In this document: one piece after another, positions 26,556 through 35,508 of the stretch
How the letters are laid out: each line of letters starts with the position of its first letter
Position numbering within the stretch: the first letter of the stretch is position 1
Assembly: GCA_028702535.1 (NCBI GenBank)
Contig: JAQVOR010000015.1
Span: 1,361-41,105 of the forward strand
DNA length: 39,745 nucleotides
Source: Bacteroidales bacterium
GTDB lineage: Bacteria; Bacteroidota; Bacteroidia; Bacteroidales; ML635J-15
Direction: 5' to 3'
The notes under the pieces: generated by a model
What the model saw: the letters and a program-made list of their open reading frames with translations, nothing else
Database searches by the model: none
What the model was told of the DNA's origin: nothing
Translations under genes and position numbers: made by a program

Positions 26556-26700
26556 AACTGTTTTCAGTTCACGGCGGATTTGTACAAAAAGAATCATATA
26601 CCGTGGTCTTTTATTGTGTTTCATTCAATTTACACAAATTTAAAGTTGTTTACAGTACACGAATAATTTTTAATCGTAAACAAATAATCGTGAAATGTTA
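26556..26700 (+). repeat. dispersed 3'-flanking repeat, copy 1 (unexpanded heptad)
   Basis: ttttcagttcacggcggatttgtacaaaaagaatcatata...aaagttgtttacagtacacgaata; homologous to 37460-37640. Confidence 0.7.
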
Positions 26701-26904
26701 ATCTGTTCGTCTGCGATGCAGTACATCGCATTCAAACAAATGAACTTTAGAACTGCAAACCGAACTAAAGATATAATTTAAATAATTTACTATTTGTTTA
26801 ATTTATAATCCCTTCCCATACCCAGTTTTTCCTCAAAATTTAGGCTTGCCTGCTGGTACAACACCACCAGTTTTATCAGTACGAAATTTTGTTCTTACTC
26901 CTAT

Positions 26905-26960
26905 TGCGATGCATTGTGATGCAGCTTGCCAGCACTGAGCAACGCCGAAGTGTCGAACTG
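26905..26960. repeat. modular repeat (gcgatgca / cttgccagcactg / gagcaacgccgaagtgtcgaa)
   Basis: Shares phrases with 30349-30446. Confidence 0.6.
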
Positions 26961-27006
26961 AGTTTTTATCGAAGTGTTCGTCATTCCTCATTATTATTAT
27001 TTTCTT

Positions 27007-27044
27007 AAAAAAAGCCGGCTACTAATTAGTAATCGGCTTTTTAC
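27007..27044. terminator. bidirectional-type terminator downstream of the serA-like gene
   Basis: aaaaagccggctactaattagtaatcggctttttA, A tract on the left and T tract on the right. Confidence 0.7.
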
Positions 27045-27102
27045 TTTATATAACACATTTTAAAGATAGTGTGTTTTTACAAAATATCTTTAATTGATAT
27101 TT

Positions 27103-28026
27103 TTATTTGTTTACTTTAAAGGTATCGTCTCCTTTTTCGATGAAATTTATAATTTGGTTAATTCCAGCGATACCAGCATTAATATTAGCTTCGGCAGTTT
27201 GAGCTCCCATTTTCTTGGGAGTAAAGAAGAATTTTCCAGGATATTTGTTTGCTATTGTTTCTGCACAATCTGGAGCAATATCAGATAAGTACTTAAAGTC
27301 TGGTCTTGCTTCCATTAAGCTAAGTAGTTCTGCTTCGTGAATTACTTCTTTTCTGGCGGTATTAATTAAAACTGCATCTTTTGGCATTAACGAAAGTAAA
27401 TCTTTATTTATCGAATTCCTTGTTTTATCGTTTGCTGGTATATGTAGTGAAACATATTGGCAGTTTTTATAAAGTTCTTCAACTGATTTTACTGCTGTAA
27501 CACCGTCAGCTTCAATATCGCTGTCTTTAACAAATGGGTCGAAAGCAAAAACTTTCATATTAAATCCTTTTGCAATTTCTGCAACATATTTTCCAACATT
27601 ACCATAGGCATGAATTCCGAGAGTTTTTTCTCTTAGTTCGCTACCTGCTTTGCCGTCAAATCCACCTCTTGCTGTAAATAACATCATGCCAAAAGCAAGC
27701 TCTGCCACTGCATTTGAGTTTTGCCCTGGCGTGTTCATTGCTACTATATTGTTTTTTGTTGCTGCCTCTAAGTCAATATTGTCAAATCCAGCACCAGCTC
27801 TAACAACGATTTTTAGTTTTTTTGCTGCATCAAGAACTTCTTTGTCAGCTTGGTCACTTCTAATAATCATTGCATCAACATCTGCAACAGCATTTAATAA
27901 TTGCGATTTTTCGGTGTAGTTTTCAAGTAAAATAATTTCATAACCTGCTTTTTGAGCGATATTTTTGATACTATCAACTGCTTCTTTAGCAAAAGGTTTT
28001 TCGGTTGCAATAAGTACTTTTTTCAT
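27103..28026 (-). CDS. serA: D-3-phosphoglycerate dehydrogenase-like 2-hydroxyacid dehydrogenase
   Basis: VRAGAGFDNIDLEAATKNNIVAMNTPGQNSNAVAELAFGMML, GIHAYGNVGKYVAEIAKGFNMKVFAFDPF, LINTARKEVIHEAELL. Confidence 0.85.
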   Translation of the reverse strand: MKKVLIATEKPFAKEAVDSIKNIAQKAGYEIILLENYTEKSQLLNAVADVDAMIIRSDQADKEVLDAAKKLKIVVRAGAGFDNIDLEAATKNNIVAMNTPGQNSNAVAELAFGMMLFTARGGFDGKAGSELREKTLGIHAYGNVGKYVAEIAKGFNMKVFAFDPFVKDSDIEADGVTAVKSVEELYKNCQYVSLHIPANDKTRNSINKDLLSLMPKDAVLINTARKEVIHEAELLSLMEARPDFKYLSDIAPDCAETIANKYPGKFFFTPKKMGAQTAEANINAGIAGINQIINFIEKGDDTFKVNK

Positions 28027-28065
28027 ATTGTATAAATTTTAATGTTTTAACTTTTTGATTAGTTT

Positions 28066-28096
28066 CAAAGATATTTATTCCTTGACTAACTGCAAA
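28066..28096 (-). promoter_or_regulatory. putative promoter of the serA-like gene
   Basis: On the minus strand TTTG-N19-TATCTTTG. Confidence 0.65.
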
Positions 28097-28153
28097 ATTA
28101 TTATCTATATTATAAAACAGGTTTTAAAAATTACGGTTATTTTTTATTTTTTA

Positions 28154-28185
28154 TTTGGATAGTTGTTATTGATTGTTTATTTTTG
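28154..28185 (+). promoter_or_regulatory. putative promoter of the alpha/beta hydrolase
   Basis: TTTG-N20-TATTTTTG. Confidence 0.65.
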
Positions 28186-28197
28186 TTCAAAACAACT

Positions 28198-28992
28198 ATG
28201 ATGATTAATTATACTAAATACTTTAAATCGACCTCTTTGCCTTGGGTTACGTTTATCCATGGGGCTGGAGGAAGTTCGAGTATTTGGTTTCGGCAAATCA
28301 AATCATTCGCTAAAAAGTATAATGTTTTGTTAATTGACCTTCGTGGACATGGAAACTCAAAAACGAATGTTTTGCATGGCATGCGAAAAAAATATACATT
28401 AGATAATATAGCACTTGATGTTCTTGAAGTAATGGATTATGAAAAGATAGAAAAATCTCATTTTGCTGGTATTTCTCTCGGTACTATTGTTATTAGACAA
28501 ATTGCCGAAGACCATCCCGAACGTGTTGAGTCTATGATCATGGGCGGAGCAATTATGAAACTTAATGTCCGTTCGCAGATATTAATGAGAATTGGCTTTA
28601 TATTTAAGTCAATATTCCCCTATTTGTTTTTGTATAAGTTTTTTGCGTTTATTATAATGCCGAAAGATACCCATAAAGAATCTCGCAACCTTTTTGTTCG
28701 TGAGGCAAAAAAATTATATCAACAGGAATTTATTAAGTGGTATAAAATGACTGCCGACATAAACCCTATACTTAGGCTTTTTAGAAATATTGAACTCCCT
28801 ATTCCTACTTTATATATTATGGGCGAAGAAGACCACATGTTTTTACCCTCAATTCAACAACTAATGAAAAAACATACAAGTTTTTCTAAACTAATTATTG
28901 TAGAAAATTGTGGTCATGTCGTTAATGTCGATAAACCCGAAATCTTTAATACAGAAGTTTCCAATTTTATTAATGGACTTAGTTCAGTATAA
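28198..28992 (+). CDS. alpha/beta hydrolase
   Basis: FIHGAGGSSSIWFRQ, HFAGISLGTIVIRQIAE nucleophile elbow, VENCGHVVNVDKPE; TTG start of the supplied ORF at 28183 lies inside the -7 box, so ATG 28198 preferred. Confidence 0.85.
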   Translation: MMINYTKYFKSTSLPWVTFIHGAGGSSSIWFRQIKSFAKKYNVLLIDLRGHGNSKTNVLHGMRKKYTLDNIALDVLEVMDYEKIEKSHFAGISLGTIVIRQIAEDHPERVESMIMGGAIMKLNVRSQILMRIGFIFKSIFPYLFLYKFFAFIIMPKDTHKESRNLFVREAKKLYQQEFIKWYKMTADINPILRLFRNIELPIPTLYIMGEEDHMFLPSIQQLMKKHTSFSKLIIVENCGHVVNVDKPEIFNTEVSNFINGLSSV

Positions 28993-28999
28993 GATACGT

Positions 29000-30259
29000 C
29001 TAAATTATAACTTTGTAAGTTTTATCCCCTACAATCAAAACATAAACTCCTGCATTAACTCCCGAAACATCAATTACATTGTTTTTAATTATTGATTGTT
29101 TGATTAATTTGCCATCAGCAGAATAAAGTCTGTAATTTTGTTCTTTATGATTACTAATTCGAATTATACCATCTTTTATAGGATTTGGGTAAATTTTGCT
29201 GTTTTCGGAAATAGAATTATCGAGTCCAGTAACACTAATATATTCTGTTCTACAAATTGTTTTTGAAATACAGCCATTATCTTTGTATCCAGTTAAGCAA
29301 ATATTATATTCACCTACGTCAGGGTATGAATGGCTAAGTACGTTAAATGGAGGATATTCCCATTGGTTTTCACCATCACCAAATTCCCAGTAGCATGAGT
29401 CTGCATTTTCACTAATATTATAAAAATAAGCACTCACGTTTTTGGTTAATTGTAAAAGTTGAAAGTCAACTCTTAGTGTAGTTGTATCTATCAGCCAAAT
29501 GTCGAGGCTATCGTTTACTACTGCCCAAGCCGCAGTTTGTAAAATTGCTGCATTTTCGGGAGTAATACTTGTTGGGTAATCTGCTCCTTCGGGGCTTTTG
29601 TTAAATAATGTTGCGTAAAAAGTGCAGGCTGCAAGATATGTTCCGTTATTGGAAGGATGACTTTCGTCAGATTGGTATAAATCTATTGTAGGATGATTAT
29701 CACGTATTGATTTCCAAACCATTCCAACAGGTGAAACTATTCCATCATTTAATTCTGCCATTTCTACATAACTCTGACGTAAACGCCACTGCATACCTTC
29801 ATAAGTACAAAGAGGAGGATAGCTAGCACAATTTCCAGCATCTCCATTTTCTCTACCCCAAGTCATAAAAAATACTGGTGTAGTACAAATGCTGTTGCTT
29901 TTTATCGAATCGCATAGTATTGCAGCGTAAGGGTACGATTCATTCTCAACTTGTGCTGGAGGAAAAGAAGGTAGTTGACTTTGCTCTTGTAAAATAACAT
30001 AATCCCATTCTCTACTTATAATGTAGTTTAAGCTTGTTGAGTTCGTGCAATGATTTGAGAATGTATATCCTCCAGGTGAATTGGAAAGCACTTCTATTGC
30101 ATCACCTTTTGATGTCGCAATTTGCTTTAATGCTTGCTCCACTCCGCCATTATAATGGGTGTAGGAATTTCCTAAAAACAAAACTGATTTGGTTTGTGGT
30201 TCTTGAGCAATAACAAAATATGAAATCAGCATTAAAATTATTGTGAAAATGTTTTTCAT
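29000..30259 (-). CDS. secreted SGNH-like (DUF4886-type) protein with PKD-like domain and T9SS type A sorting tail
   Basis: Signal peptide; SVLFLGNSYTHYNGGVEQAL; DYVILQEQSQLP; DESHPSNNGTYLAACTFYATLF; CYWEFGDGENQ..SHSYPDVGEYNICLTG; IYPNPIKDGIIRI...NAGVYVLIVGDKTYKVII. Confidence 0.8.
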   Translation of the reverse strand: MKNIFTIILMLISYFVIAQEPQTKSVLFLGNSYTHYNGGVEQALKQIATSKGDAIEVLSNSPGGYTFSNHCTNSTSLNYIISREWDYVILQEQSQLPSFPPAQVENESYPYAAILCDSIKSNSICTTPVFFMTWGRENGDAGNCASYPPLCTYEGMQWRLRQSYVEMAELNDGIVSPVGMVWKSIRDNHPTIDLYQSDESHPSNNGTYLAACTFYATLFNKSPEGADYPTSITPENAAILQTAAWAVVNDSLDIWLIDTTTLRVDFQLLQLTKNVSAYFYNISENADSCYWEFGDGENQWEYPPFNVLSHSYPDVGEYNICLTGYKDNGCISKTICRTEYISVTGLDNSISENSKIYPNPIKDGIIRISNHKEQNYRLYSADGKLIKQSIIKNNVIDVSGVNAGVYVLIVGDKTYKVII

Positions 30260-30348
30260 AAAAAAAGTTTATTTATATATATAAGCTATAAGGACGGTAA
30301 AATATTGATTGGGTTGTTTTATTTTTTAGCATTACTTTAAGATTTCGA

Positions 30349-30446
30349 CCGACTTGTGCTGAGCTTGCCAGCACTGCGATGCACTGCGATGCACTGAGCC
30401 TGCCGAAGTGAGCCTGCCGAAGTGAGCAACGCCGAAGTGTCGAAGT
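30349..30446. repeat. modular tandem/dispersed repeat cluster
   Basis: gcactgcgat x2, gagcctgccgaagt x2, gagcaacgccgaagtgtcgaagt. Confidence 0.75.
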
Positions 30447-30507
30447 AAGGGAAAAATCTCATTACTGTATAATCCAAGTTTAATAATTAGCAGATAAAAA
30501 AAATAAG

Positions 30508-31647
30508 TTAAACTTTCTTTTTTCTAAAAATCCTTTTGTTTATTACCTTAATATCAAGCAAAATAATTACGATTATTAGTAGCATCCATGGGATAAAAGT
30601 AAATGAAATATTTTGAGGGAGAATGCTTTGTAAGGAAATAAAAAGTATGATTATTATTAAATATGCAAGTTTGAGATAATCATGAAAATTTCGTTTTCGG
30701 CAAATAATCAGCACAAATGCTGGTAAAGTCCAAAGTACATTCAAATTGCTTCCCATTGCAAGGTGCAACGAATAAACATTAAGGAAAAAAAGAAGCAGTC
30801 CTAATAAAGTGAATATTATCGAAATTGTGTATAAAACTATTTTGCGTGTTTTCGATAAAAAACTAAAAGCAATTAATAATAATACAATTATCCACGGGCT
30901 TAGATATGAAAAGTTAAACTTTGTTTCCTTTTCGGGAGTTGCATCTAATAAGACATAGCTTTTTTGAGCAAATTCAGAATCTTCAAAAAAATCGTAAATA
31001 TAAACAGGCAAAAACATATAGTCGGAGGGGCTTGCAGCTTTGTCGGTTTCCATTCCAGTAGCAAGGTTAATTCCCAAATCTATCCAATAGTTTTTTGAAA
31101 TAAAAGGTTTTAATAATTGCCTAAAATATTGTCCAGAGAAGCCCGATTTGTCAAAATTTATGCGGTTGTCCGTAGCATCTTCTATGATATCACGTATTTT
31201 TGTAGCACAATTATTTTTTAGAAAATCATAGCGATAATATCTTGCCGAAGTCGTATAGCATGTTTCAAGTAAATTTGCCATTTTTACTTTTTCTTCGTAA
31301 GTAAGATTTAAAACTTGCTCATGAATTGTTCTTTTTGTCTCAGAAGAAACATATACAAAGTAATCAAAATCGTCAATTGACAGACAATAGTCAAGGTCGC
31401 CGTGGATAAACTTTAGATAGAAATTCGGTGTGTTAAAGTTAAATGTTCCGTAGTTGTAAACTCTATCTATATGTAGCGAGTCGTCCTTTATTCGTATTGC
31501 TGTATGTCCAAAATAAGCATACAATTCATCGCCAGCATCTTGCGTAAGAAGCGATACTTGTGCGTCTCGAGATAGAGCAAACGTGTTTGCACTTATGAGA
31601 ATTAACAATAAAATATTTGATGCAATTTTCTTCATTTTTTTCTTCAC
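30508..31647 (-). CDS. DUF4105 (Lnb N-terminal periplasmic-like) membrane protein
   Basis: VSLLTQDAGDELYAYFGHTAIRIKD, YNYGTFNFNTPNFYLKFIHGDLDYCL, KNNCATKIRDII; C-terminal TM helices. Confidence 0.78.
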   Translation of the reverse strand: MKKKMKKIASNILLLILISANTFALSRDAQVSLLTQDAGDELYAYFGHTAIRIKDDSLHIDRVYNYGTFNFNTPNFYLKFIHGDLDYCLSIDDFDYFVYVSSETKRTIHEQVLNLTYEEKVKMANLLETCYTTSARYYRYDFLKNNCATKIRDIIEDATDNRINFDKSGFSGQYFRQLLKPFISKNYWIDLGINLATGMETDKAASPSDYMFLPVYIYDFFEDSEFAQKSYVLLDATPEKETKFNFSYLSPWIIVLLLIAFSFLSKTRKIVLYTISIIFTLLGLLLFFLNVYSLHLAMGSNLNVLWTLPAFVLIICRKRNFHDYLKLAYLIIIILFISLQSILPQNISFTFIPWMLLIIVIILLDIKVINKRIFRKKKV

Positions 31648-31653
31648 TTTTTT

Positions 31654-34101
31654 TTATTCTTCAATATAAACACGTTTTATCCTTTCAGAAATACCAGAAA
31701 TAACTTCATAAGGAATTGTGTTTAAGATTTTTGCCATTTTAGAAATATTGTTTTGATTCCCAAAAACAATAACTTCATCTCCAACATTGGCATTTATTTT
31801 TGTGATTTCGACCATGCACATATCCATACAAATATCGCCTATTGTGTATGCTTTTTGTCCATTAATCATAAAATACCAGTTTCCATTACCAAGTCGTCTG
31901 TCAATACCGTCTGCATAACCAACTGGTATAGTGGCTGTTTTGATTTGTGCGTTAGTTTTCCCTGAACGATTATAACTAATGCTTTCGCCCGCTTCTACAT
32001 TATGTATTTGTGAAATAACTGATTTAAAAGTCGAAACTTGTTCGGCTTTATCTGTTATATTTTCTAAAAGACCATATAAACCAATTCCAAGGCGTACCAT
32101 TTCAAATTGATATTGTGGGAAACGAATTATTCCTGCGGAATTTAAAATATGACGAATAGGTTTATGCCCAGTTATTGAGCTAATTTTATCGCAAATTTCA
32201 ACAAATAATTCTGCTTGTTTATGAGTAAAATTGTCGAATTTGTTACTATCGCTACCTGCAAGGTGTGAGAAAACGCTAAGGATATTTATTTTACCAGACT
32301 CTTTTACAATTTTGCAAAATTCTGAAACTTCATTTTCGTTAATTCCCAATCTGTTCATACCAGTATTAATTTTAATATGAACAGGAAAGTTTTTTGTTTT
32401 ACTCGATTTTAACTCTTTTTCAAGTTCTGAGAGCAGTCCAATAGAATAAATTTCTGGCTCTAATGCGTAATCAATCATAGTTTTAAAATCCTTAGCCGAA
32501 GGATTCATAACCATTATGGGTGTAATAATTCCTCTTTTACGTAATTCGACTCCTTCGTCTGTATATGCAACTGTTAGATAATCGATTCGGTTGTGTTGCA
32601 AAAATGCAGAGACTTCGCGATATCCAATTCCGTAGGAGAACGCTTTTACCATTGCCATAATTTTTGTTTGAGGCTCAAGTATTGAGCGAAAATATAGCAG
32701 GTTTTCACGCATTAGACTTAAATTAATTTCAAGATACGATTCATGAGATTTTGATTGTAATATCTTTGAAATATCTTCAAATTTAAAATTTCGTGCCCCT
32801 TTTAATAAAATTGCAGAATTATCAAAATTAGAGTGGACAATATTTGTTAAAAAATCTTCGGTGCTTGGATAAAAGTCTGTGTTTTGGCTAAAATATGATT
32901 TGTATTTCCTAATCGTTTCTCCAATAGCTATTAGTTTATTGATGTTTTTCTCGGCTATTAGTTTACTGACACTTTTGTAGAATTTATTTTCATCATCTGA
33001 GTTTTGCAAAATATCTGACAAAATCAAAATTGAGGTTTTATTAGCTTTTTTCTGATTTAGATAATCAAGAGCTATTTCCAAAGAATTTATGTCGCTATTA
33101 TAGCTATCATTTATTAGAATACTATTATTTATTGCATCTATAGTCTGTAATCGCATTTCAACACCTGACAAACTCAAAAATCTTTTAATTATTTGCTTGT
33201 CAGGTTTTGGAAATAAATGTGTGATATATGCAAAACAAGTTATAGCGTTTTCAATCGAGCCGTCATCTGTAAAAGGGATTTCTATTTCATATTTATCGTT
33301 ATTAAAAACAATAAAAATTTTAGAGTTCGAATGATGTTTTTCAATTTTATTTATCAGAATACTCGCATTTTTTTCGGTATCTGACCATGTTATGCACTTA
33401 GTGTTTTTATTTTTCAGATGATTTTTGTAATCATATTTACATATTACGGTGTTGCAATTAGCAAAAAGCTTAAATTTCTCAGTGATTTTATGGTTTTCTG
33501 AAGAAAAATTTGCCTGATGTGCAGCTCCAATATTAGTGAATACCCCTACATTGGGTTTTATAATTTTTTCTAAGCATTCCATTTCGTTAGGTTCCGAAAT
33601 TCCAGCTTCGACAATTGCAATATCAGTAGAATTATTGATAAGCCATAAAGATAACGGGACACCAATTTGCGAGTTATAACTTTTTGGACTGCGAGTAATA
33701 TTATAGTATGGCGATAAAATATGAGAGAGCCATTCTTTAACAACAGTTTTACCGTTACTGCCAGTAATTGCAAGTAAAGGTTTTTGATATTTTGAGCGTT
33801 TTAGAGCAGCCAGTAATTGTAGTGCATTTACCGAATTGCCAACAAGCAAAAACGATGCTTGCGGATAATTCTCTGTTTTTATTTTTTTACTGATAATAAA
33901 CGAGCGTATTCCTTTTTCGTATAGTTCGGGTATAAAATTATGTCCGTTGTGTTGTTTGCCGTTTAGGGCAATGTAAAGGCTTTCGTGATATTTAACAATT
34001 TTGCGGCTGTCAGTTAAAAGTTTATCAAATTCATTATCAGGATTTCCGTAGAACTTTCCGTCAAGTATTTTTGCGATATCTATTAACTTAAATTTTAACA
34101 T
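31654..34101 (-). CDS. bifunctional UDP-N-acetylmuramoyl-tripeptide:D-alanyl-D-alanine ligase / alanine racemase
   Basis: MurF half LLAITGSNGKTVVKEWLSHIL, ILINDSYNSD; Alr half MAMVKAFSYGIGYREV, HIKINTGMNRLGI, RLGIGLYGL, GYADGIDRRLGNG. Confidence 0.93.
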   Translation of the reverse strand: MLKFKLIDIAKILDGKFYGNPDNEFDKLLTDSRKIVKYHESLYIALNGKQHNGHNFIPELYEKGIRSFIISKKIKTENYPQASFLLVGNSVNALQLLAALKRSKYQKPLLAITGSNGKTVVKEWLSHILSPYYNITRSPKSYNSQIGVPLSLWLINNSTDIAIVEAGISEPNEMECLEKIIKPNVGVFTNIGAAHQANFSSENHKITEKFKLFANCNTVICKYDYKNHLKNKNTKCITWSDTEKNASILINKIEKHHSNSKIFIVFNNDKYEIEIPFTDDGSIENAITCFAYITHLFPKPDKQIIKRFLSLSGVEMRLQTIDAINNSILINDSYNSDINSLEIALDYLNQKKANKTSILILSDILQNSDDENKFYKSVSKLIAEKNINKLIAIGETIRKYKSYFSQNTDFYPSTEDFLTNIVHSNFDNSAILLKGARNFKFEDISKILQSKSHESYLEINLSLMRENLLYFRSILEPQTKIMAMVKAFSYGIGYREVSAFLQHNRIDYLTVAYTDEGVELRKRGIITPIMVMNPSAKDFKTMIDYALEPEIYSIGLLSELEKELKSSKTKNFPVHIKINTGMNRLGINENEVSEFCKIVKESGKINILSVFSHLAGSDSNKFDNFTHKQAELFVEICDKISSITGHKPIRHILNSAGIIRFPQYQFEMVRLGIGLYGLLENITDKAEQVSTFKSVISQIHNVEAGESISYNRSGKTNAQIKTATIPVGYADGIDRRLGNGNWYFMINGQKAYTIGDICMDMCMVEITKINANVGDEVIVFGNQNNISKMAKILNTIPYEVISGISERIKRVYIEE

Positions 34102-34121
34102 TATTGATTTTAAACTAAATC

Positions 34122-34703
34122 TTAAGATTCTTTATTTTCTACGTTAAAGCATCTGCGGCACAAAGGTTCGTAAATATCTTTTTCTCCAAGCATAACAATA
34201 TTTTTGCCAGCTGATTTACGATGGCTAAATTGTGCTAATTCGCCACAGTGCATACATACTGCATGAACTTTAGTTACATATTCGGCAACTGCAAATAATG
34301 CTGGCATTGGACCAAAAGGACGACCAGCAAAATCCATATCAAGACCTGCAACAATTACTCTAATGCCCATATTTGCCATTTTTACGCATACTTCAACTAT
34401 CCCGCTATCAAAAAATTGAGCTTCGTCTATGCCGACAACATCAACTTCTCCTATTAATAATAAGATATTTGATGACGATGGCACAGGAGTAGAGCGTATT
34501 GATGTCGAATTATGCGAAACAACTTCATCTTCGCTATATCTTACATCTATTCCAGGCTTAAATATCTCAACATTTTGCTTCGCAAACTCTGCACGACGCA
34601 ACCTGCGGATAAGCTCTTCAGTTTTACCTGAGAACATAGATCCAGCGATAACTTCTATCCAGCCATTTTTCGGTTCACCTTTTCTCGATTGTTCAAGAAA
34701 CAT
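34122..34703 (-). CDS. tdk: thymidine kinase (type II)
   Basis: [37 protein letters not shown], zinc ligands CMHCGE...CRRCF. Confidence 0.96.
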   Translation of the reverse strand: MFLEQSRKGEPKNGWIEVIAGSMFSGKTEELIRRLRRAEFAKQNVEIFKPGIDVRYSEDEVVSHNSTSIRSTPVPSSSNILLLIGEVDVVGIDEAQFFDSGIVEVCVKMANMGIRVIVAGLDMDFAGRPFGPMPALFAVAEYVTKVHAVCMHCGELAQFSHRKSAGKNIVMLGEKDIYEPLCRRCFNVENKES

Positions 34704-34718
34704 TCTAAATAATTTTTC

Positions 34719-34726
34719 TAATTTTG
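34719..34726 (+). promoter_or_regulatory. -7 element TAATTTTG upstream of the 34765 gene
   Basis: TAnnTTTG 38 nt upstream of ATG 34765. Confidence 0.35.
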
Positions 34727-34764
34727 TAAAAAATATTAATTACAAATTTATAAAATTATTTTGC

Positions 34765-35508
34765 ATGGAAAACTTATTAACTATAAAAGAAAAAATAAAA
34801 AATGTAAATTATATTTTACAGAAGATAGATAAAGACGGTTTGAGTCTTATAGAAAAGGATATTATTTTGCAGGAACTCAGAGGCTTATACACCTTAGTAA
34901 CTGATTTGAATATATCTGTGCAAGAAACTGAAAAGCCTGTTGATAAAATTCAGAAAATTGATGCACCAACAGTACAAAATCAGAAAAAAACAATAGCCGC
35001 AGATACAACTGAAAATATCGTTGAGTTTCTTGATAGCAGCTCTATAGAGGATGAACCAAAAGAACTTGAAGTTGTAGAAGCTCCTGTTAAAATAGTTGAC
35101 GATACACCAGCTAAGCCAAAACTTGTAAAATCAGAACCAGCTCAGCAAAATTTGTTTGGAAACAATGGACAAACTGCCGTAGTTACCATTGGCGAACAAC
35201 TTGGTCAACATAAAACATCGCTTAACGAAAGTTTTTCAACAGGGGCAAATACAAATGATATTTCAAGTAAATTCGGTCAAAAACCCATTTCTGATATCAA
35301 AGCTGCAATTGGAATTGGAGACAGATTTTTGTACATTAGGGAGTTGTTTAATGGCAATAATGATGAGTTTGAAGAAAATATTATTCATTTAAACTCTTTA
35401 AATTCTTTCGAAGAGGCTAATAATTATCTTAAAGAGAAATATAATTGGGACTATTCACAAGAAACTGTTTCAAATTTTATTAATGTAGTTAAAAGAAAAT
35501 ATTTGTAA
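34765..35508 (+). CDS. hypothetical protein, disordered linker with C-terminal helical domain
   Basis: ATG 34765 (MENLLTIKEKIKNVNYILQ); the supplied ORF from 34429 runs antisense through tdk and is not the real 5' end. Confidence 0.7.
   Translation: MENLLTIKEKIKNVNYILQKIDKDGLSLIEKDIILQELRGLYTLVTDLNISVQETEKPVDKIQKIDAPTVQNQKKTIAADTTENIVEFLDSSSIEDEPKELEVVEAPVKIVDDTPAKPKLVKSEPAQQNLFGNNGQTAVVTIGEQLGQHKTSLNESFSTGANTNDISSKFGQKPISDIKAAIGIGDRFLYIRELFNGNNDEFEENIIHLNSLNSFEEANNYLKEKYNWDYSQETVSNFINVVKRKYL

Noticed and set aside
27094-27288. 64-aa ORF antisense to the serA-like gene end (also 27650..27919)
   Set aside because: Shadow ORFs within a well-supported CDS
28992-29000. 7-bp gap of convergent genes as an antisense regulatory overlap
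   Set aside because: Too little evidence; simply compact convergent genes with no visible structure
34429-34764. N-terminal extension of the 34429..35508 ORF
   Set aside because: Runs antisense through conserved tdk; good ATG at 34765 with an upstream -7 box
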